Both the position numbers and the translations under genes were made by a program. This document shows, in pieces, positions 16,570 through 24,702 of a DNA stretch of 64,000 nt. Under the pieces are notes generated by a model, which did no database searches, was not told the DNA's origin, and was given only the letters and a program-made list of their open reading frames with translations. How positions within the stretch are numbered: the first letter of the stretch is position 1; each line of letters starts with the position of its first letter. The DNA comes from Thermanaerothrix daxensis (GTDB lineage Bacteria > Chloroflexota > Anaerolineae > Anaerolineales > Anaerolineaceae): assembly GCF_001306145.1 (NCBI RefSeq), contig NZ_LGKO01000006.1, positions 217,236 to 281,235 on the forward strand. Direction: 5' to 3'.

Positions 16570-17867
16570 CCGCCCGGCTCAGGGGCCGTTTCCTCCACCA
16601 GGCGCTGCAAGTCTGCGTAGGACGTGACCCAGGCGATGCGGCGCAGGAAGGCGGCCAGGTTGGGGGAGCGGGCGCGCAGGGTGCGCACTGCCTCGCCCAC
16701 CGGATCACGTCCCTGGGGGCCGACCGGCGTATCGGCGTAGGCGCCGTAGAACGCAAAATAGGCCTGGTTGAGGCGGCGGATGTGATAGCCGTGCTCCCAA
16801 AAGAAGCGCCGGCGCGCTTCCATGTAGGCTTCGGCTTCCTCGACCTTGCCCGCCGCCAGCAGGGCATCCACGGTGACCCGCGTGGTGTGCATCTCGGCGC
16901 GGAAGTCGAAGGTGCGGGCCGGAGGCGAACTGCCCGGTGCGGGCGGGTGGGCTTCGTTTTCCTGCTCCGGCGGCAGGAACTCCGGGTAGTAGCGCGCCAG
17001 TACGGCCCGGGCAATTTCCTTGCCGGCCAGGTTGGCAGTGGTCTCGTTGATGGTGCGCATTTGGGGCGAAGCGAAGTAGAGCATTCCCAAGGGGCGCAGG
17101 GTGAGGTAGTTGTGGATCCACTCGTGGGCCACCGTCTCCACCAGCCAGGCCAGGTCATCTGAGCGCATGACCATGCTGGGGTAAACGCCGATCCCGCCCA
17201 CCGGCACTACCAGCGCCGAGACGTTCAGCCCGCGCTCCACGTTCTGCTCCAGGTGGGTGATGGTTTCAAGGGGCAGGTCGGGCTGAAGCGAGATATCGGC
17301 CTCCTGGCGGATCACGGTGCGCGGAGAGACAATGAGCGCCATGGGCAGCGGCGTGACGTGGTACAGCACCGGCGGCAGTGGCTGCCCGCCCAGGCTCAGC
17401 CCCATGTCTCCGATCACCGTGCTGATCTGGTGTTCCAGCACGGCTTCGGCCGCCAGGCGTTGGCGCTGCCACTCTGCCAGCAGGCGCGCGCGCCGTGCCA
17501 CCAGCGGAGCGGTCAGCACTTCGGGGTTCTTGACTTCGGGGTGGGCGTAGAAATCGGCAATATCCGCTTCGACCCGGTCAAGTTGCCGCACCAGGTCCAG
17601 GTAATCGAGCACCACCTGGCGCTGCTGAGCGGGGGCGAGGTAGCGCGGCAGATCGAGGACGGCCTGGCGCTCCTTATTGAACAGCGCGCCCAGCGTCCAG
17701 GAAACATAGTCGAATTCCCAGGGGCGGGTGTACTGCCGCACCCGCGAGGCCGTATCTTCGATGGCCAGATCGCCGGCACGCAGGCTCAGAATCAGCAACA
17801 GCCACACGGCGGCCCGCAGGGCATGGCGGCCCACCTGCGCCAAGGTTCTCAGCAAAGGCGATACCAC
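16566..17867 (-). CDS. Membrane-anchored HExxH metallopeptidase-like protein
   Basis: A 433-residue protein with one N-terminal membrane helix (about 17-32) and the rest probably outside. The zinc-protease motif HEWIH is at 248-252, and the segment INETTANLAGKE supplies Glu275 23 residues later as a likely third ligand, so the layout is gluzincin-like. A Pro/Ser-rich patch follows near 305-320. I do not recognise a named peptidase family. It overlaps the FmdB-like gene end-to-end by four bases and is transcribed alone. Confidence 0.72.
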   Translation of the reverse strand: MVSPLLRTLAQVGRHALRAAVWLLLILSLRAGDLAIEDTASRVRQYTRPWEFDYVSWTLGALFNKERQAVLDLPRYLAPAQQRQVVLDYLDLVRQLDRVEADIADFYAHPEVKNPEVLTAPLVARRARLLAEWQRQRLAAEAVLEHQISTVIGDMGLSLGGQPLPPVLYHVTPLPMALIVSPRTVIRQEADISLQPDLPLETITHLEQNVERGLNVSALVVPVGGIGVYPSMVMRSDDLAWLVETVAHEWIHNYLTLRPLGMLYFASPQMRTINETTANLAGKEIARAVLARYYPEFLPPEQENEAHPPAPGSSPPARTFDFRAEMHTTRVTVDALLAAGKVEEAEAYMEARRRFFWEHGYHIRRLNQAYFAFYGAYADTPVGPQGRDPVGEAVRTLRARSPNLAAFLRRIAWVTSYADLQRLVEETAPEPGG

Positions 17868-18010
17868 GGCACGAAATTCCCTCTCACCGCCTCGATTATA
17901 CGCGATGCGGTTAAAGTCCGGCTTAAACCCGGCCTGCGCCGCCGGCCCTTACCCTTGCGTGCGCGGGGTGAGGCGTGTACGGGCGCGCTCGTTCTTCACG
18001 GCCGGCGTGC

Positions 18011-18016
18011 TATAAT
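18011..18016 (+). promoter_or_regulatory. TATAAT upstream of the sugar dehydrogenase
   Basis: A perfect -10 hexamer 16 bases before the ATG at 18032, with the ribosome site ccaaggagag in between. This would give a very short 5' leader. Confidence 0.5.
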
Positions 18017-18031
18017 CCCCTCCAAGGAGAG

Positions 18032-19318
18032 ATGGTGATGCGTACCTTGTTTCTGGCTTTCACTTTGCTGGTGCTTTTGAGCGCATGTGTGGCGGCTCCC
18101 CCCACCCCTACCCCTCCGCCCCTGCGCCCGACCTCGATTCAGCCGCAACCCCCGGCTCAGGTTTCCCCCACCCCACTGCCCCCACAGCCGACCACCACCG
18201 CACTCCCGAGCCCAACGGTTTCCCCCTCTGCCGCACCGGCCGCGTCGGCCCCCGACCCGGCACGCCTGATCTGGCGGCCTTTTGCCAGCGGGCTGGAGCG
18301 GCCGGTGGACCTCGCGGATCTGGGCAACGGACGCTTGCTGGTGCTGGAACAGGCGGGTCGGGTGCGCCTGGTCATCAACGGGCAGGTGCAGCCCGCTCCG
18401 TTCCTGGATCTGCGTGATCGAGTGGGCAGTCAGGGTTCCGAGCAGGGGCTGCTGGGCATTGCCCTGGATCCCGAGTTTGATCAGAACGGCCTCTTTTACC
18501 TCAACTACACTGATCGTCAGGGCAATACCGTGGTGGCACGCTACATGCTCACCCCAGATGGGCAGTTTGGCGATCCCGGCTCGGAGGAACGCCTGCTCTA
18601 CGTGGAGCAGCCCTACGCCAACCACAACGGCGGGGGGCTGGTGTTTGGCCCGGATGGTTATCTCTACATTGGCCTGGGGGATGGGGGCTCGGCAGGCGAT
18701 CCCCAGGGGCGCGCTCAAGACCCCAACACGCTGTTGGGAAAAATGCTGCGTCTGGATGTGCACGGCGCCCGGCCTTATGCCATCCCTGCCGATAACCCGT
18801 TTGCCGATGGGCAGGGTGGACGGCAGGAAATTTGGGCGCTGGGCCTGCGCAATCCCTGGCGCTACGCCTTTGATCCCGTCACCGGCGATCTGTACATTGC
18901 CGATGTGGGGCAAAACCGTTGGGAAGAAGTGGATTACCTGCCTGCCGGGTCGCCGGGCGGGGCCAACTTTGGCTGGAATTACCGCGAAGGCGCACACCCC
19001 TACAAGGGCACTCCGCCCACCGACCTGGTGCTGATTGACCCGGTTTGGGAGTACGGGCATAATCAGGGCGGGTGCTCGATTACGGGCGGATTTGTGTATC
19101 GCGGGCAGGCGCTCCCGGAATTGCAGGGGGTCTATCTTTTCGGTGATTATTGCAGTGGGGTGGTGTGGGGGCTGTGGCGCACGCCTGCGGGCACCTGGCA
19201 GGCCCTCGAACTGGCACGCACAAGCGCAAATATTAGTGCCTTTGGGCAAGATCGCCAGGGTGAACTTTACCTGCTGGACCACCGCAGTGGCACGCTTTAC
19301 CGCCTGGAACGGCCTTAA
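18032..19318 (+). CDS. PQQ-dependent aldose sugar dehydrogenase-like lipoprotein
   Basis: A 428-residue secreted protein. The N-terminus MVMRTLFLAFTLLVLLSAC is a lipoprotein signal with lipobox LSAC, followed by a Pro/Thr-rich linker to about residue 75. The rest is the six-bladed GSDH propeller: PFASGLERPVDLADL, LLGIALDPEFDQNGLFYLNY, NHNGGGLVFGPDGYLYIGLG with the catalytic-site His, GLRNPWRYAFD, and NFGWNYREG. Soluble members oxidise aldose sugars with PQQ and calcium. No PQQ synthesis genes are in the window. ATG at 18032 or 18038 are both possible. The next gene begins 15 bases later. Confidence 0.9.
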   Translation: MVMRTLFLAFTLLVLLSACVAAPPTPTPPPLRPTSIQPQPPAQVSPTPLPPQPTTTALPSPTVSPSAAPAASAPDPARLIWRPFASGLERPVDLADLGNGRLLVLEQAGRVRLVINGQVQPAPFLDLRDRVGSQGSEQGLLGIALDPEFDQNGLFYLNYTDRQGNTVVARYMLTPDGQFGDPGSEERLLYVEQPYANHNGGGLVFGPDGYLYIGLGDGGSAGDPQGRAQDPNTLLGKMLRLDVHGARPYAIPADNPFADGQGGRQEIWALGLRNPWRYAFDPVTGDLYIADVGQNRWEEVDYLPAGSPGGANFGWNYREGAHPYKGTPPTDLVLIDPVWEYGHNQGGCSITGGFVYRGQALPELQGVYLFGDYCSGVVWGLWRTPAGTWQALELARTSANISAFGQDRQGELYLLDHRSGTLYRLERP

Positions 19319-19333
19319 ACGGGAGAAGCGCCG

Positions 19334-20041
19334 ATGATCCTCTACGTGGGTTTAGAAAACGGCATAGAAGGGCGTTCGCTGGCCTGGGCGCTGGAGCATC
19401 CGGGGTGCTTTGCCTACGGGTGCGATGCCACTGAGGCGCTGGTGGCCATTGTGCCGGTTTTTGTGGCCTATGCGGCCTGGGTCAACCGCCGCGGGCAACC
19501 CGGCTGGCTCCCCGAACGGGGGGATGTGGACGTGCGCCTGGTGGAAGTCTGGGAAGTTTACCACCTGGATGAGCAGTACGAGCGGGTGGCCGATGGAGGG
19601 TATGAAGTCAACGCCTGGTTCCAGCACGATTGGAAGCCCCTGACGCGCCTGGAGGTGCGCCGGGGGCTGCAACTGCTGGCCTGGAGCCGCGCCGACCTGC
19701 TTGAGTGCATTCAGGGGCTGGATGCGGTTGCGTTGGAGCGCACCTACCCCGGTGAACGCTGGAGCATTCGCGGCATTTTGGAGCACGTAGCCGGGACCGA
19801 ATGGTGGTACCTGGATCGGCTTGAACTGGCCGGGATGCCGCGGGCGGCCCTACCGGAGGACCCTTTGGCGCGTCTGGCAGTGGTGCGCCAGCGCTTGGAA
19901 GCGGTGCTGCCCCAACTCGAAGGAGTGGAGCGGGTGGTGGGCAAACGCGGCGAATGGTGGAGCCCGCGCAAACTCCTGCGCCGCGCCCTCTGGCACGAGC
20001 GCGACCACTGCGCCCACATCCGCCGCCTGATTGCCACCTGA
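19334..20041 (+). CDS. Fusion of a HicB-like domain and a DinB-like domain
   Basis: A 235-residue protein. The first 60 or so residues (RSLAWALEHPGCFAYGCDATEAL) resemble the HicB antitoxin fold, whose hallmark is a PGCxAxGxTxEEA segment. Residues about 110-235 resemble the DinB/YfiT four-helix metal-binding family, with His in ILEHVAGTEWWYLDRL and in LWHERDHCAHIRRL. DinB proteins are often thiol-dependent S-transferases or unknown. No HicA toxin is next to it. It follows the sugar dehydrogenase by 15 bases and has a gggagaag ribosome site, so it is probably co-transcribed. Confidence 0.75.
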   Translation: MILYVGLENGIEGRSLAWALEHPGCFAYGCDATEALVAIVPVFVAYAAWVNRRGQPGWLPERGDVDVRLVEVWEVYHLDEQYERVADGGYEVNAWFQHDWKPLTRLEVRRGLQLLAWSRADLLECIQGLDAVALERTYPGERWSIRGILEHVAGTEWWYLDRLELAGMPRAALPEDPLARLAVVRQRLEAVLPQLEGVERVVGKRGEWWSPRKLLRRALWHERDHCAHIRRLIAT

Positions 20042-20232
20042 GCCGGGGCGAAAAACCTGGCGCTGCTTGGGTTTCAGGGGATTGCACCGGCACGGCTCCA
20101 GGCTCCCGGCGCCGGGGACCAACCCCGGGGGCCGGTGGAAAGTGCGTGGGGCATCGGTGGATTTAATGCGCCTTCAGGGGGCTCTCAGGGCCGATCACTC
20201 CCGTGAAAATGGGGCCCATCTTTGTATCATGA
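20042..20232. other. Intergenic region, nothing recognised
   Basis: GC-rich, with several runs of C and G (ccccgggggccgg) but no clean hairpin and T-run. No coding signature was seen in either strand beyond short chance frames. Confidence 0.5.
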
Positions 20233-20388
20233 GCGTCCCTGTTTCGGCCTGTTGATCGGGAATTTCAATCCGGCTTCCTGACGCTGGGGCCAACTCACCC
20301 GTTTGAGATGGCGGAGCGCATCTGCGGGCTGATCAAGGAGGACGCGCGAATCAAGGCCGCCTTTCTAAAAATCGTGCCAGCGGTCTAG
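20233..20388 (+). pseudogene. Short open frame, probable C-terminal gene remnant
   Basis: From just after a TGA to a TAG the frame reads through FQSGFLTLGPTHPFEMAE and then RICGLIKEDARIKAAFLK, about 50 residues in all. It looks like real helical protein but has no start, and no upstream part in any frame. I do not recognise the family. It is best treated as the tail of a deleted gene. Confidence 0.4.
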
Positions 20389-20561
20389 CCAAAAGCAGGC
20401 TGTTGCGTTCAGGGGAGGGGCATGCAGAAAGAGGCGTTTATCTGCCTCTTGCAAATCTCTAATGTTTTTCATATGTTAGGGGGCTAATTATAAAAATGCA
20501 TCGGGGCGCATATGGATAGCCCCATGGTCATTCAATCCCAAGGGAAAGGAGGGATGAGCCT
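20389..20561 (+). promoter_or_regulatory. AT-rich promoter region of the heat-shock gene cluster
   Basis: The sequence becomes AT-rich with ttataaaa at 20488-20495 as a possible -10 and an aaggaaaggaggg ribosome site before the first Hsp20 gene. A CIRCE-type TTAGCACTC repeat is not present, so HrcA control is not indicated. Confidence 0.4.
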
Positions 20562-21014
20562 ATGATCGAGCCCTTCGTGCCCTGGCGTGAAATTCGGCGC
20601 ATGGAACGCGAAATGGAGCGCATGGAGCGCGAAATGGATCGCCTCTTCGAATCGTTCTTCCCGCGCCGTCGTCGCTTCATGGAGGTGGAATTCCCGCCCA
20701 TGAACGTGTGGACAAATGAAGAGGGCGCTGTGGTCACGGTTGAAGTGCCGGGTGTGAATCCGGAGCAACTGGAAATCGCCGTGGTTGGGGATACTTTGAC
20801 TCTGCGCGGGAAGCGCCTTGCCGATGATCTGCCCGAAGGGGCACGCTACCAGCGTCGTGAGCGCTTCCAGGGTGAATTTGCCCGCTCTCTGCAATTGCCC
20901 TTTACCATTGATGCTGAGCGCGTCGAAGCCCAGTACGAAAACGGCATTCTGACCATTACGCTGCCGCGTGCCGAGGCCGATAAGCCCAAGCGCATCACCG
21001 TGCAGGCGGCCTGA
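20562..21014 (+). CDS. Small heat shock protein Hsp20, copy 1
   Basis: A 150-residue chaperone of the alpha-crystallin family that holds unfolding proteins in oligomers. The N-terminal arm is an unusually regular charged helix (MEREMERMEREMDRLFESFF) . The alpha-crystallin domain runs from about 42 to 145, with VVTVEVPGVNPEQLEIAVVG and the family signature NGILTITLPRA. It ends with the I-x-V anchor (ITV). It is the first of three tandem Hsp20 genes of quite different sequence. Confidence 0.95.
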   Translation: MIEPFVPWREIRRMEREMERMEREMDRLFESFFPRRRRFMEVEFPPMNVWTNEEGAVVTVEVPGVNPEQLEIAVVGDTLTLRGKRLADDLPEGARYQRRERFQGEFARSLQLPFTIDAERVEAQYENGILTITLPRAEADKPKRITVQAA

Positions 21015-21052
21015 GGCACGCCCGGATCTCAGCCAGAAAGGAGGGAAGAGCC

Positions 21053-21451
21053 ATGGCCGAGGAAACCCGTGCCCTACAAGTGCGTGAAGAGACCCGGCCG
21101 GCCCATGTCGAACGAGCGCGTCGAGTTTTTGCGCCGGCTGTGGATATTGTGGAAACCCATGAGGATATCTGGGTGCTCGCCGATATGCCCGGTGTCAATC
21201 AGGACAACGTGGAGGTAACGCTGGAGAAGAATGTTCTCACCATCCGCGGCCGCGTCCAGGGCCCCACGCTGGAAGGTTACACCCTGGATTACGCGGAATA
21301 TGAGGGTGGGGATTATGAGCGCACCTTTACGCTGACCGAGGACATTGACCGGGAGAAAATCGAAGCCACGATGAAGCAGGGTGTCTTGCATTTGCGCTTG
21401 CCTAAAGCCGGTCCGGCGCGCGTGCGTCGCATTCCGGTGAAGGCGGTGTAA
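21053..21451 (+). CDS. Small heat shock protein Hsp20, copy 2
   Basis: A 132-residue alpha-crystallin protein with a short N-terminal arm. Domain markers are DIWVLADMPGVNQDNVEVTL, LEKNVLTIRGR and QGVLHLRLPKA, and the C-terminal anchor is IPV. The strand before the end contains a YAEYEGGDYERTF stretch typical of a subgroup with a long loop. Strong ribosome site (gaaaggaggg). It starts 38 bases after copy 1, so the genes form an operon; mixed oligomers with copies 1 and 3 are possible. Confidence 0.93.
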   Translation: MAEETRALQVREETRPAHVERARRVFAPAVDIVETHEDIWVLADMPGVNQDNVEVTLEKNVLTIRGRVQGPTLEGYTLDYAEYEGGDYERTFTLTEDIDREKIEATMKQGVLHLRLPKAGPARVRRIPVKAV

Positions 21452-21486
21452 ACACCCCAAGATGAGAAGAAAGGAGGTGAGCGCGT

Positions 21487-21993
21487 ATGCCCATCACCGA
21501 TTTGATTCCCTGGCGTCCAAAGCGCTCGCTGGCCGTTCGTCGCGAGGCAGAACGCTCGCCACTGGCGCTCATGCGCGACTTCGATCGCTGGTTTGAGTCC
21601 TTCTTTGAGCGTCCCTGGTCGCTGGCGCCGTGGGAGTGGTTGGAGGAGACCTGGGAGACCTTCACGCCGCGCGTAGATGTGAAGGAGCGGGCCAAAGACG
21701 TGGTCATCACCGCCGAACTGCCCGGCATGGATGAGAAGGACATTGAAATCTCGGTGGTCGGCGACTCCTTGATCCTCAGCGGCGAGAAGCGTCAGGAGGA
21801 AGAAGAGCAGGGTGAGGATTACTACCGCATGGAGCGCCGCTACGGCTCGTTCCGCCGTGTCATCCCGTTGCCCTGCGAGGTGGAAGTGGAGAAGGCTGAA
21901 GCCACCTTCAAGAAGGGCGTGCTGACCATTACCTTGCCCAAGACCCCCGAAGCCCAGCGGGCGCGCAAGGTCATTCCGATCAAGACGGCCTGA
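21487..21993 (+). CDS. Small heat shock protein Hsp20, copy 3
   Basis: A 168-residue alpha-crystallin protein. The N-terminus MPITDLIPWRPKRSLAV and DRWFESFFERPW is typical of class A bacterial Hsp20. The crystallin domain has VVITAELPGMDEKDIEISVV and KKGVLTITLPKTPEA, and the anchor IPI lies near the end. The strong site gaaaggaggtgag precedes the ATG. The gene is followed by a hairpin at 22007-22028 before the histone-fold gene. Confidence 0.95.
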   Translation: MPITDLIPWRPKRSLAVRREAERSPLALMRDFDRWFESFFERPWSLAPWEWLEETWETFTPRVDVKERAKDVVITAELPGMDEKDIEISVVGDSLILSGEKRQEEEEQGEDYYRMERRYGSFRRVIPLPCEVEVEKAEATFKKGVLTITLPKTPEAQRARKVIPIKTA

Positions 21994-22006
21994 GCAAGAG
22001 CCGAAG

Positions 22007-22028
22007 CGGGGGTGGCACGCCACCCCCG
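22007..22028 (+). terminator. Strong hairpin between Hsp20 copy 3 and the histone-fold gene
   Basis: CGGGGGTGGC and its exact complement GCCACCCCCG face each other with only two bases between them. With no T-run behind it, this may reduce read-through or protect the upstream mRNA rather than stop transcription outright. Confidence 0.6.
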
Positions 22029-22052
22029 TTAAATTCTTTCAGGAGGAATCCC

Positions 22053-22499
22053 ATGATCATTGGAGCCAGCCGCATGCAGCATCTGTTTCGCCGTACTGCC
22101 GGCATTAACGTGGACAAAAGCGATCTGAAACGCATTTCGGACCTCATCAGCGACAAACTGCATGATTTGCTGATCATGGCCGAACGTGCTGCCGCCGCTA
22201 ACGGGCGCGATGTGATTACCGAAGCCGATTTACCGCTCACGGCGGGCTTTCAGCGCAGTTTGCAGGCCTTTCGCGATCTCAATGAGGAGATTGAACTGCG
22301 CCCTGTGCTCGAACGCATGGCCACCTACCCGCCTCTGGACCGCACCCTCTCAGCGGAGGTGGAAGCCATGCTGCCCGACCTGGCAGGTGCGCTGCTGCTG
22401 ATTATGGCGCGCAGCCTGAAGGTCCTTGACCCGAAGGTGGAGAATCCCGTGTCGGAGCACTTTGATCGCCTGGAAGCATTGCTCGAATTAACCCTGTAA
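22053..22499 (+). CDS. DUF1931 bacterial histone-fold protein
   Basis: A 148-residue protein of the family with known structures from Aquifex and Thermus, where one chain folds as two histone folds back to back. Signatures are GINVDKSDLKRISDLISDKL, the DVITEADLPLTAGFQRSL segment, and DLNEEIELRPVLERMA. Such proteins may bind DNA or act as chromatin-like factors; the role is not settled. Ribosome site aggaggaatccc. It sits right after the Hsp20 operon, which suggests expression under heat, and is closed by a terminator at 22511-22537. Confidence 0.93.
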   Translation: MIIGASRMQHLFRRTAGINVDKSDLKRISDLISDKLHDLLIMAERAAAANGRDVITEADLPLTAGFQRSLQAFRDLNEEIELRPVLERMATYPPLDRTLSAEVEAMLPDLAGALLLIMARSLKVLDPKVENPVSEHFDRLEALLELTL

Positions 22500-22510
22500 A
22501 ACCAGCCCTG

Positions 22511-22537
22511 CCTGCCCCCTGGCGGGCAGGATTTTTT
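22511..22537 (+). terminator. Rho-independent terminator after the histone-fold gene
   Basis: CCTGCC and GGCAGG arms with a short loop, followed directly by ATTTTTT. It ends the Hsp20/histone-fold cluster. Confidence 0.85.
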
Positions 22538-22538
22538 A

Positions 22539-23978
22539 ATGCCTGGTAGAAAGCGCAACGGCTCACAGCCCCAACTTGGGATAGAATCAAGAAGTCTTTA
22601 CCTCGGGTTTCGGGATGGTGCTTTGATTCTCCCCTCTCATCCGGCGCGCTCCTGGCAACCTGCTCTGGCCATGATTGTGGGGGTGGCTTTGGTGGAACGG
22701 CTGGCTCTGGCGTGGCTGTACCCGGTGCGTGCTTTCAGCGATACGGGGGCCTATCGTCGCGCGGCGCAAAGTATTGCCAGCGGTTGGAGCCACTATGATG
22801 GTGTGCGCACGCCGGGGTATCCGGCCTTCCTGGCCCTGTGGGGCGGGGATGCACGGGTGTACCTGGCGCAGTTAGGTCTGGGGGTGACCATCACTCTGAT
22901 TTTCTTTTTCCTGGGCTGGCGGTTGTGGCGCTCCCCGGTCCTGGGGCTGGCCGCAGCGCTGGCGCATACCCTTAACTTGGGGCAGCTCTTCTTCGAGGCG
23001 CATTTGCTCAGCGAGACTCTGGCCACCTTTTGGGTGGTGGTCAGTTTGGGATTGGCCTGGGCTTGGTTTGAGGTGGCTCCGCGCTGGCGACCCTGGCTGG
23101 GCCTGGGGGTGGGGATCAGCGCGGCGCTGGCCGGGCTGACGCGCCCGCTGTTCGTCTTTCTCCCTTTCTGGCTGGGGCTGGCGCTGGCGCTGATGCCGGT
23201 GCTAAGTGCCCATGGCGGGCTGCGACAGCGCTTGTGCTCCCTGGAATGGCGCACCCTGTTGGCAGTCGTGCTTCCGGCGGCCGTGCTCATCGGTGCCTGG
23301 ATGGCCTTCATTCATGCCCGCTTCGGCATGTGGAACGTAACCACCATGACCGGCTACAACCTGATTCAGCATACCGGATATTACTTCGAGTATGTGCCGG
23401 ATGAGTATGCAGCCCTGCGCGATGTGTACTTACGTTACCGTGATGCCCGAATGGCGCAATACGGCACCCAGACCAATGCTATCTGGCAGGCCATTCCGGA
23501 GATGATGCAGGCCTCGGGCCTGGGCTTCTACGATCTCTCGCGCACTCTGGCCCGGCTCTCATGGCAACTCATTCGCGAGCCCCCCACGCTTTACCTGCAT
23601 TACGTCTTGAAGGGGTGGTGGCTTTTCTGGCGCGCGCCCATCGTCTGGGTGGCGGAAAACTTCAGGCTGCCGGCGCTGTTGCCCTGGGTGACGGGACTGA
23701 TCTGGGTGGAGCGCGGCATATTATTTGCCACCAACCTGCTCTTTCTTGTCGGATCGGCGGGGTGGTTCCTGCTGCCACGGGTACGGCGGGGGTTGCCCCT
23801 GCACCCCTACCAGGCCCTGCTGGCGGCCACAGTGTGGGTCACTTCGGTGGTGCAGACCCTGCCCGATCACGGTGATAACCCGCGTTTTTTGGTGCCCATG
23901 CAGTCGCTGGTGGTGATATGGGTGCTGGGGCTGGGGGTGGCGTTCTGGAAGCGATGGCAGGCACGGCGCAAACCATAG
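22539..23978 (+). CDS. GT39-like membrane glycosyltransferase
   Basis: Up to 479 residues with ten or more membrane helices. The first loop has RAFSDTGAYRRAAQSIASGW and then DGVRTPGYPAFLAL, matching the acidic first loop of lipid-sugar-dependent glycosyltransferases; the end has DNPRFLVPMQSLVVIW. The start is uncertain: the ATG at 22539 lies right at the previous terminator, and a TAGAAT box near 22580 with a start near the TTG/GTG around 22617 is also possible. A different sequence from the GT39-like gene at 13248. Substrate unknown. Confidence 0.8.
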   Translation: MPGRKRNGSQPQLGIESRSLYLGFRDGALILPSHPARSWQPALAMIVGVALVERLALAWLYPVRAFSDTGAYRRAAQSIASGWSHYDGVRTPGYPAFLALWGGDARVYLAQLGLGVTITLIFFFLGWRLWRSPVLGLAAALAHTLNLGQLFFEAHLLSETLATFWVVVSLGLAWAWFEVAPRWRPWLGLGVGISAALAGLTRPLFVFLPFWLGLALALMPVLSAHGGLRQRLCSLEWRTLLAVVLPAAVLIGAWMAFIHARFGMWNVTTMTGYNLIQHTGYYFEYVPDEYAALRDVYLRYRDARMAQYGTQTNAIWQAIPEMMQASGLGFYDLSRTLARLSWQLIREPPTLYLHYVLKGWWLFWRAPIVWVAENFRLPALLPWVTGLIWVERGILFATNLLFLVGSAGWFLLPRVRRGLPLHPYQALLAATVWVTSVVQTLPDHGDNPRFLVPMQSLVVIWVLGLGVAFWKRWQARRKP

Positions 23979-24081
23979 GAGGTGCGCACGGGCAAGCGCA
24001 TATGGGGGGCCTCCGGCGCTTGTGATTGCCTTTGTCCAGGGCTATACTGGAAGGTAATGATTTTCGAGGGAGGAGGGCACG

Positions 24082-24600
24082 ATGGGCGTCGGTATCCTGG
24101 GATTTATGTGCTTTGGGCTGTTTTTACTGGTCTTTACGGGTTTGGGCATCTACATGTTCTACCGTTATGCGCGGGAGCGCAAGAAAACCGCTGAGGCCCA
24201 AGCCTGGCCTTCGGTGGTGGGCAGTGTGGTGGAGGCTGCGGTGGCGGAGAGCACGCAGGTTTCCACCGACCCCGAAGACTCGATGATCCAGGGTAAGGTT
24301 TACACGCCTCGTGTGGTGTACACCTACGCAGTGGACGGGGTATCCTACCACGGTGAGCGCATCCGGGTGGGCGCGCAAACCTTTGTCAGCAGCCGGCGCA
24401 AGGTGGAGCAGGAACTGGCGCGCTACCCAGTGGGGGGTGAGGTGCGTGTGTACTACAACCCTCAGAACCCGGCTGAAGCCCTCTTAGAGCCTGGGGTTCC
24501 CAGCCGGGCAACGCTGATTGTTGGCATTATCTTTCTGACCGTGGCGTTGATGACGGCCTGTCTGGTCGGTGTGGCCGTGTTGGCGACGCTTATGCAGTAG
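24082..24600 (+). CDS. DUF3592 membrane protein
   Basis: A 172-residue protein with one helix at each end (about 5-27 and 143-168) and a soluble middle. The middle has AQAWPSVVGSVVEAAV, PRVVYTYAVDGVSYHGERI and GGEVRVYYNPQNPAEALLEP, the marks of DUF3592, an immunity-like or stress-associated fold of unknown function. The ribosome site ggaggaggg lies before the ATG and a TATACT box near 24041 could be its -10. Confidence 0.88.
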   Translation: MGVGILGFMCFGLFLLVFTGLGIYMFYRYARERKKTAEAQAWPSVVGSVVEAAVAESTQVSTDPEDSMIQGKVYTPRVVYTYAVDGVSYHGERIRVGAQTFVSSRRKVEQELARYPVGGEVRVYYNPQNPAEALLEPGVPSRATLIVGIIFLTVALMTACLVGVAVLATLMQ

Positions 24601-24702
24601 CCCGCGCCGGGGGGCGTTTTGTTGGTTTGAGAAAGATTTCCCCGGGCAGTTTCCAGGAAAAAATCCCGCCCAGTTGATATGTCATTACGATGAGTTTATG
24701 TT

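Noticed and set aside
17996..19282. A 428-residue minus-strand frame
   Set aside because: Opposite the lipoprotein sugar dehydrogenase, which has a signal peptide, ribosome site and full family motifs.
20031..20255. A 74-residue frame after the DinB-like gene
   Set aside because: Low-complexity GC-rich composition and no start signal; the adjacent frame at 20233 is more protein-like.
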